DNA of 11,948 bases from Flavobacteriaceae bacterium UBA3440. GTDB taxonomy: Bacteria; Bacteroidota; Bacteroidia; Flavobacteriales; Flavobacteriaceae. Where the stretch lies: the NCBI GenBank assembly GCA_002378585.1, contig DFSJ01000021.1, positions 668 to 12,615 of the forward strand, written 5' to 3'. Shown here piece by piece: positions 7,027-11,948 of this stretch (its first letter is position 1; every line of letters starts with the position of its first letter). The position numbers and the translations under genes were made by a program. The notes below the pieces were generated by a model. That model was not told the DNA's origin, searched no databases, and was given only the letters and a program-made list of their open reading frames with translations.

Positions 7027-7500
7027 ATGGACATTAGAGAAATTCAACAACTGATCAAGTTTGTCGCCAAGTCGGGGGCAAGCGAAGTAAAATTGGAAAC
7101 AGATGACATTAAAATCACCATCAAAACAGGGGGTTCGTATGTGCCTGAAGCTGAGGTAGTCACCTACACACAATCACCTGTACAGATGATTCAGGCGGCG
7201 CCCGCTGCACCGGCATCCACACCTACCGCTCCGGCGGCTGCGCCTGCGGAAGAGACTAAGTATGTCACCATTAAGTCACCTATGATTGGCACCTTCTACA
7301 GAAAGTCATCTCCAGACAAGCCAAATTTTGTGGATGTAGGCAGCGAGATCAAACCAGGATCTCCTTTATGTGTAGTTGAAGCCATGAAGCTATTCAACGA
7401 GATTGAAGCCGAAATCAGCGGAAAAATCGTGAAAGTATTGGTGGATGACGCCAGTCCAGTAGAATTTGATCAGCCATTGTTTTTGGTAGATCCAGCTTAA
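7027..7500 (+). CDS. accB: Biotin carboxyl carrier protein of acetyl-CoA carboxylase
   Basis: Carries carboxybiotin between the biotin carboxylase and carboxyltransferase subunits of acetyl-CoA carboxylase. The 157-residue protein has the typical layout: an N-terminal region ([20 protein letters not shown]), a flexible Ala/Pro-rich linker (about 57-76), and a C-terminal biotinyl domain with [13 protein letters not shown] (117-129), in which Lys121 is the biotinylation site. The thumb region ([19 protein letters not shown], 87-105) marks the acetyl-CoA carboxylase type. It lies 24 bases after fabH and 20 bases before accC. The carboxyltransferase genes accA and accD are not in the window. Confidence 0.98.
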   Translation: MDIREIQQLIKFVAKSGASEVKLETDDIKITIKTGGSYVPEAEVVTYTQSPVQMIQAAPAAPASTPTAPAAAPAEETKYVTIKSPMIGTFYRKSSPDKPNFVDVGSEIKPGSPLCVVEAMKLFNEIEAEISGKIVKVLVDDASPVEFDQPLFLVDPA

Positions 7501-7520
7501 GCGCAACCAAAAAAAAAGCG

Positions 7521-8870
7521 ATGTTTAAAAAGATATTAATTGCCAATAGAGGCGAAATTGCACTGCGCATTATCCGCACGTGTAAGGAAATGGGGATAAA
7601 AACGGTGGCGGTTTATTCCAAGGCCGACGAGGAAAGTCTCCATGTTCGATTTGCCGACGAAGCCGTATGCATAGGTCCTGCAGCGAGCAAAGAGTCTTAT
7701 TTAAAAATCCCTAACATTATCGCTGCTGCGGAGATCACCAATGCAGACGCTATCCACCCTGGTTATGGCTTTTTGTCGGAGAACGCCAAATTTTCCCGTA
7801 TTTGTGCCGAACACAACATCAAGTTTATCGGCGCTTCTGGCGATCAGATCGATAAGATGGGAGACAAAGCTACTGCCAAGGAAACCATGAAAAAGGCAGG
7901 GGTACCCACCGTGCCAGGTTCTGAAGGTTTGCTCAAGGACGTGGAGCACGCTAAAAAAACAGCCCTTAAAATAGGTTATCCTGTCATGATCAAAGCCACG
8001 GCAGGTGGTGGAGGAAAAGGAATGCGCGCCGTTTGGAAAGAAGCCGAGATGGAAAAACTTTTCAACAGTGCAGTTCAAGAAGCCACGGCTGCTTTCGGAA
8101 ATGGGGGCATGTACATGGAAAAATTGATTGAAGAACCAAGACACATTGAAATCCAAGTGGTTGGTGATCAATACGGCAAGGCGTGTCACCTTTCTGAAAG
8201 AGACTGTTCCATCCAAAGAAGACACCAAAAACTGACCGAGGAAACCCCTTCTCCTTTTATGACCGACAAGTTGCGGGAGGATATGGGTAAAGCGGCGGTA
8301 AAAGCCGCTGAATTCATCGGTTATGAAGGAGCGGGCACCATCGAGTTTTTGGTGGATAAGCACCGGAATTTCTATTTTATGGAGATGAATACTCGGATTC
8401 AGGTAGAACATCCGATTACCGAGCAGGTCATCGACTACGATTTGATCCGAGAGCAGATTTTAGTAGCTGCCGGCGTGCCTATTTCTGGAAAGAATTATTT
8501 GCCTAAGCTGCATTCCATAGAGTGTCGAATCAATGCAGAGGATCCGTACAACGACTTTAGGCCTAGCCCAGGAAAGATCACCACCCTGCACACACCAGGG
8601 GGGCACGGAGTTCGATTGGACACCCATGTATACAGCGGGTACGTCATACCGCCGTATTACGATTCCATGATCGCTAAATTAATCACGACTGCGCAGACCC
8701 GAGAAGAAGCCATTCTCAAAATGAAGCGCGCTTTGGACGAGTTTGTGATCGAAGGTATCCAAACAACCATTCCGTTCCACAGGCAGTTGATGGATCATCC
8801 GGATTATTTAGCCGGGAATTATACGACTAAATTCATGGAAAGCTTTGTCATGGAAGCACCTCAAGAATAG
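7521..8870 (+). CDS. accC: Biotin carboxylase subunit of acetyl-CoA carboxylase
   Basis: Uses ATP and bicarbonate to carboxylate biotin on AccB. The 449-residue protein matches E. coli AccC in length and aligns closely in numbering. It has [17 protein letters not shown] (2-18), a biotin carboxylase N-domain with [10 protein letters not shown] (79-88), and an ATP-grasp domain with GGGGKGMR (162-169). [13 protein letters not shown] (225-237), [15 protein letters not shown] (288-302, with Glu288 and Arg292) and the C-domain CRINAEDP (335-342) follow. It is the single-function bacterial subunit, not a longer pyruvate or propionyl-CoA carboxylase. A 21-base gap separates it from the following oxidoreductase, which happens to be in the same frame behind two stop codons (8868 and 8877). 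Confidence 0.98.
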   Translation: MFKKILIANRGEIALRIIRTCKEMGIKTVAVYSKADEESLHVRFADEAVCIGPAASKESYLKIPNIIAAAEITNADAIHPGYGFLSENAKFSRICAEHNIKFIGASGDQIDKMGDKATAKETMKKAGVPTVPGSEGLLKDVEHAKKTALKIGYPVMIKATAGGGGKGMRAVWKEAEMEKLFNSAVQEATAAFGNGGMYMEKLIEEPRHIEIQVVGDQYGKACHLSERDCSIQRRHQKLTEETPSPFMTDKLREDMGKAAVKAAEFIGYEGAGTIEFLVDKHRNFYFMEMNTRIQVEHPITEQVIDYDLIREQILVAAGVPISGKNYLPKLHSIECRINAEDPYNDFRPSPGKITTLHTPGGHGVRLDTHVYSGYVIPPYYDSMIAKLITTAQTREEAILKMKRALDEFVIEGIQTTIPFHRQLMDHPDYLAGNYTTKFMESFVMEAPQE

Positions 8871-8891
8871 CTATTTTAAAACCAACTCACT

Positions 8892-10025
8892 CTGAACGCG
8901 CACTCATTTAGTTTTTGGGAACGCCAAACTTGGTTTGATCAAGTTGACTTTGTAGTGGTAGGCGCCGGAATAGTTGGTTTAAATGCGGCTCTTGAATTGA
9001 GACGCATGCACCCGACAGCCCACATCTTGGTATTGGAACGAGGCGCATTACCTCGAGGAGCCAGTACTAAAAATGCGGGTTTTTCTTGTTTTGGCAGCAT
9101 CTCTGAACTTTCCAGTGATTTGTCGTTGTATGGACCTGAGGCGTTGGTTGATTTGGTTCAAAGACGACACCAAGGCGTTGCTCTTTTGCGGAGTTTATTG
9201 GGTCCTAAGGCGATGGACTACCAACGCCATGGAGGTCATGAGGTCTTCTTAAGCCAGGATCAATCCATGTTCGAACAATGCCGGACAGACCTCCCTCAAA
9301 TCAATGAGTTACTCACCCCTGTTTTTGGACGACCTCCTTTTTATGTTAAGAACAACACCTTTGGATTTAAGGGGGTATTACCCCAATATATCTCCAGTCC
9401 TTTTGAGGGGCAAATAGACACAGGAGCCATGATGTCCCAACTTTTGGCTTTGGTGCGCAAAAAGGGAATAGAAGTGCTGTACGGCATGGAAGTACTCGGG
9501 TATGAAGAAGCTCCTTTTGGCGTGGAGGTTACTCTGGCAGATTTCTCCTTCACTGCAGGCTATTTGTTGATAGCGACCAACGGATTTGGTCAGCAGCTTA
9601 CGCCAGAAGAGGTATTACCCGCTCGAGCACAGGTATTGATCACGCAACCCATACCCGGATTACACATCAAAGGTGTTTTTCACCTGGACCAAGGATATTA
9701 CTATTTTAGAAATGTAGGTCAGCGCATCCTACTAGGCGGCGGTAGAAACTTAGATATGGCGGGGGAAACAACCACACAATTTGGGTTGTCGGATTTGATA
9801 CAAGATCGCTTGATGCACTTACTCCACGAAGTTATCCTACCCGATCAGACTTTTGATATCGACCAAAGGTGGAGCGGAATCATGGGTATGGGACCTAGCA
9901 AAACCCCCATAGTCAAGCACCTGTCAAAAAGAGTCTTTTGCGGACTTAGGTTAGGGGGTATGGGCGTGGCTATAGGCAGTAAAGTGGGTCAAGAACTCGC
10001 CCAACTGCTCAACAACATCGATTGA
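8892..10025 (+). CDS. FAD-dependent oxidoreductase, DAO family, probable CTG start
   Basis: A glycine-oxidase/DadA-like flavoprotein of unknown substrate. From the CTG at 8892 it has 377 residues. VDFVVVGAGIVG (18-29) is the Rossmann beta strand and GxGxxG loop, Glu49 would bind the FAD ribose, and GASTKNAGF (56-64) is the usual second FAD contact. GLRLGGMGVAIGS (351-363) closes the FAD site. No membrane segment or signal peptide is seen. Start: the frame is open from the stop at 8877 and has no ATG, GTG or TTG before GTG 8955. That GTG would cut off most of the first beta strand (DFVV). The upstream residues SFSFWERQTWFDQVDF resemble the N-terminus I recall for flavobacterial relatives, so CTG 8892 (or a sequencing error removing an ATG) is the best start. 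The gap to accC would then be 21 bases, like the other gaps in this operon. Confidence 0.85.
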   Translation: MNAHSFSFWERQTWFDQVDFVVVGAGIVGLNAALELRRMHPTAHILVLERGALPRGASTKNAGFSCFGSISELSSDLSLYGPEALVDLVQRRHQGVALLRSLLGPKAMDYQRHGGHEVFLSQDQSMFEQCRTDLPQINELLTPVFGRPPFYVKNNTFGFKGVLPQYISSPFEGQIDTGAMMSQLLALVRKKGIEVLYGMEVLGYEEAPFGVEVTLADFSFTAGYLLIATNGFGQQLTPEEVLPARAQVLITQPIPGLHIKGVFHLDQGYYYFRNVGQRILLGGGRNLDMAGETTTQFGLSDLIQDRLMHLLHEVILPDQTFDIDQRWSGIMGMGPSKTPIVKHLSKRVFCGLRLGGMGVAIGSKVGQELAQLLNNID

Positions 10026-11015
10026 TTACACCAGTCCTTGTGCCGTGATGTATTCGGCGATTTGAATGGCATTGGTGGCTGCCCCCTTGCGCAGATTATC
10101 GGCGACAATCCAACAGTTTAAGGTGTTTGGCAGAGTCTCATCCCGGCGAATGCGTCCTACAAAAACCTCGTCTTTATCATGGGCGGTCAGGGGCATAGGG
10201 TAAATACCTGATTGAGGTTCATCTTGTAGAACAACCCCTGGCGTGTTGGCCAAAATCTCTCGAACTTCCGCTAAATCAAAGTCTCGGTTAAAGCTGATAT
10301 TGACTGATTCTGAGTGCCCTCCAGCCGTAGGGATACGCACGGCAGTAGCAGTGAGTTGGAATGAGTCATCACCCATGATCTTCTTGGGCTCGGTCATCAA
10401 TTTCATCTCTTCTTTGGTGTAGCCATTATCCAAAAACACATCGCACTGCGGTAATGCGTTTCTGTGGATCGGATAGGCATAAGCCATAGGACCTTCGACC
10501 CCTTTCATTTCATTTTCCATTTGCTCTACTGCCTTCAACCCGGTACCTGATACGGACTGGTAGGTCGAAACCACCACGCGTTTCAAACCGTAAGCGCGGT
10601 GAAGCGGAGCCAGCACCATGACCAATTGAATCGTGGAGCAATTGGGGTTAGCAATAATTTTGTCCTGGGCCGTTAACACATCGGCATTGATCTCAGGAAC
10701 CACTAATTTGTGGTCCGGATGCATGCGCCAAGCAGAAGAGTTATCGATAACTGTCGTGCCTACAGCGGCAAATTTCGGAGCCCAAGCCAATGAGGTGTCC
10801 CCACCTGCTGAAAATAGAGCAATATCTGGAGCGGCGGCTACGGCAGCTTCCAAAGAGATGACCGTATGGTCCTCCCCTTTGTAGGTTATGGTTTTGCCTA
10901 CAGAGCGCTCTGAAGCGACCAAAAGCAATTCGGTATAGGGAAACTGGCGTTCTTCGAGCACCCTAAGCATCACTTCGCCAACCATTCCGGTGGCACCTAC
11001 AACAGCTATTTTCAT
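10026..11015 (-). CDS. asd: Aspartate-semialdehyde dehydrogenase
   Basis: Reduces aspartyl phosphate with NADPH to aspartate semialdehyde, the branch point to lysine/diaminopimelate, threonine and methionine. The 329-residue protein has an N-terminal NADP-binding loop GATGMVG (7-13), SERSVG (35-40), the active-site Cys126 in NPNCSTIQ, SGTG (156-159), and the acid/base His234 in GGHSESV, all as expected for the family. The ATG at 11015 begins directly with MKIAVVGATG. It meets the flavoprotein gene tail to tail: stop codons occupy 10023-10025 and 10026-10028, with no base between them and so no room for a terminator outside the coding regions. alr lies 99 bases upstream on the same strand. Confidence 0.97.
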   Translation of the reverse strand: MKIAVVGATGMVGEVMLRVLEERQFPYTELLLVASERSVGKTITYKGEDHTVISLEAAVAAAPDIALFSAGGDTSLAWAPKFAAVGTTVIDNSSAWRMHPDHKLVVPEINADVLTAQDKIIANPNCSTIQLVMVLAPLHRAYGLKRVVVSTYQSVSGTGLKAVEQMENEMKGVEGPMAYAYPIHRNALPQCDVFLDNGYTKEEMKLMTEPKKIMGDDSFQLTATAVRIPTAGGHSESVNISFNRDFDLAEVREILANTPGVVLQDEPQSGIYPMPLTAHDKDEVFVGRIRRDETLPNTLNCWIVADNLRKGAATNAIQIAEYITAQGLV

Positions 11016-11034
11016 ATAGAGTAATTTAGCGGTG

Positions 11035-11064
11035 CAATATTAGCTAAAAACAAGCACCGAACAA
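11035..11064 (-). promoter_or_regulatory. Probable promoter for asd
   Basis: On the minus strand TTG (11064-11062) is followed after 19 bases by TAATATTG (11042-11035), one mismatch from TAnnTTTG. Transcription would begin about 16 bases before the asd ATG. The spacing is the same as in the other two promoters called here, so asd probably has its own transcript even if alr reads through. Confidence 0.5.
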
Positions 11065-11114
11065 GACACGACAGCCCTTTTTAATTAAAATATAACAAAA
11101 TGTTATTTTTGTAA

Positions 11115-11948
11115 CTATTTGGAATCTTCTAACGGCAGGTAGGATCGCTTAATTCTTCTGGATAGCGCCGTTAATAGCTCGTAGGAAATTGTTCCAGCAC
11201 CTTCAGCCAGTCGATCAGCCCGGTGTTTTTTATCAAAAACCACCACTTCATCGCCCTCAGCGCACTCGATGTCCGTAACATTAACCATAATCATGTCCAT
11301 GCACACATTGCCCACAATGGGCGCCCATTGGTCGTTAATCCACACACCGCCTTTCCCCAACCCGTATATTCGGCTGATGCCATCCGCATGACCGATGGGT
11401 AGCGTGGCTATTTTCATAGGTTGTTTAGCCACTTCTGCGCGGTTATAGCCGATTCCATTACCTGGTTTGAGGTGATGTATTTGAGAGATCACTGTATACA
11501 GGGAGGCAAATGGGATAAACTCCTGTTCCAGAGCCACATCATTCGGGTAGCCGTAAAGCCCTATTCCGCTGCGCACCAGGTCAAAGTGGGCTTCAGGAAA
11601 CCTCAAAATACCCGAAGTATTGCACAAGTGCTTGTACGTAAACCCTCCCGTTAGTTGAGCGAGTTCATCGCTCATGGCCGTAAATTCAGCCAGTTGTCCC
11701 CTGGTGTATTGATCCTGCTCAGGATCTTCAGAGGCTGCCAAATGAGAGAGGATGCCTGTCCTTTTCAAGTGGGGCGATTGATTGAGGAATTGGCCGAGTT
11801 GGGCCAGGTCTTCTCGCTCAAAACCCAGACGGTTCAAACCGGTGTTTAATTTGATGTGGATGGGAAGTTGCTCTTTTCGAGCGCTTAGGGCCTGTAATAC
11901 CCTAAAAGAATAGACGCTGGGCTCCAAACAATAGTTCCACAGTTCATC
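11115..11948 (-). CDS. alr: Alanine racemase, C-terminal part (cut by right edge)
   Basis: A PLP-dependent enzyme that converts L-alanine to D-alanine for peptidoglycan. The visible 277 residues (frame open to the edge, beginning GAT GAA CTG) cover the later part of the TIM barrel and the whole beta-rich C-terminal domain. Landmarks in fragment numbering: HIKLNTGLNRLGF (31-43, the lysine and arginine near the active site), DLVRSGIGLYGY (123-134), IGYNRAEV (166-173, whose Tyr168 matches the second catalytic base, Tyr265), GHADGISRIYG (186-196, the PLP-contacting arginine), and GNVCMDMIMVNV (213-224). About 95-100 residues of a normal Alr are missing, including the PLP-binding lysine. Some Bacteroidota have Alr fused behind MurF; whether that holds here lies outside the window. 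An AT-rich 5-base-pair hairpin just after the stop is too weak to call a terminator. Confidence 0.95.
   Translation of the reverse strand, partial: DELWNYCLEPSVYSFRVLQALSARKEQLPIHIKLNTGLNRLGFEREDLAQLGQFLNQSPHLKRTGILSHLAASEDPEQDQYTRGQLAEFTAMSDELAQLTGGFTYKHLCNTSGILRFPEAHFDLVRSGIGLYGYPNDVALEQEFIPFASLYTVISQIHHLKPGNGIGYNRAEVAKQPMKIATLPIGHADGISRIYGLGKGGVWINDQWAPIVGNVCMDMIMVNVTDIECAEGDEVVVFDKKHRADRLAEGAGTISYELLTALSRRIKRSYLPLEDSK

Noticed and set aside
7701..8411. A 236-codon open frame on the minus strand inside accC
   Set aside because: It lies fully antisense to a complete, well-conserved accC, and its translation shows no recognisable domain; it is a by-product of accC codon use.
8850..8900. AccC-flavoprotein fusion by stop-codon readthrough, since both are in the same frame
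   Set aside because: Two stops of different type (TAG 8868, TAA 8877) separate them, and AccC ends at its normal length.
11092..11106. ATAAC/GTTAT hairpin as the alr terminator
   Set aside because: Only five base pairs, nearly all A-T, and no clean T-run follows on the minus strand.
11104..11111. TATTTTTG on the plus strand after alr as a promoter
   Set aside because: No -33 element about 19 bases upstream, and it would only read antisense into alr; likely chance in AT-rich DNA.

Overview
The window looks like chromosomal housekeeping DNA from a member of the Bacteroidota, most likely class Flavobacteriia. Three things point that way. Three places upstream of genes match the Bacteroidota promoter pattern (TTG, 19 bases, TAnnTTTG). 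Start codons lack Shine-Dalgarno sequences. The order pdxA - DUF177 - rpmF - fabH - accB - accC, next to ribE, is one I recall from Flavobacteriia. Base composition is near even rather than AT-rich, so a Cryomorphaceae/Schleiferiaceae-like lineage is more likely than Flavobacterium itself; this is inference. Genes are densely packed, and I see no mobile element, CRISPR array, tRNA or rRNA. No stretch over about 165 bases lacks a gene.

Left part (1-3262): a minus-strand pair encodes an inner-membrane TauE/SafE-family permease and, overlapping it by ATGA, a TonB-dependent outer-membrane receptor that runs off the left edge. Divergent from the pair is a plus-strand sodium:solute symporter of unknown substrate, whose end overlaps the end of riboflavin synthase (ribE, minus) by 20 bases.

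Middle (3243-8870): ribE and pdxA diverge, giving enzymes for riboflavin and pyridoxal phosphate. DUF177 (YceD-like) and ribosomal protein L32 follow from a clear promoter and end in a strong intrinsic terminator. Then fabH, accB and accC encode fatty-acid initiation plus the biotin carrier and biotin carboxylase of acetyl-CoA carboxylase. They are preceded by an AT-rich leader with two adjacent inverted repeats.

Right part (8892-11948): directly after accC, and probably in the same transcript, lies an FAD-dependent DAO-family oxidoreductase with no ATG, GTG or TTG start that preserves its fold; an unusual CTG start at 8892 is the best reading. It meets aspartate-semialdehyde dehydrogenase (asd, minus) tail to tail with no gap. 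Upstream of asd on the same strand is the C-terminal part of alanine racemase (alr), cut by the right edge. Asd and Alr both feed cell-wall synthesis.

I did not find a convincing undescribed multi-gene system. The best leads are the CTG start, the coupled permease/receptor pair and the structured fabH leader.
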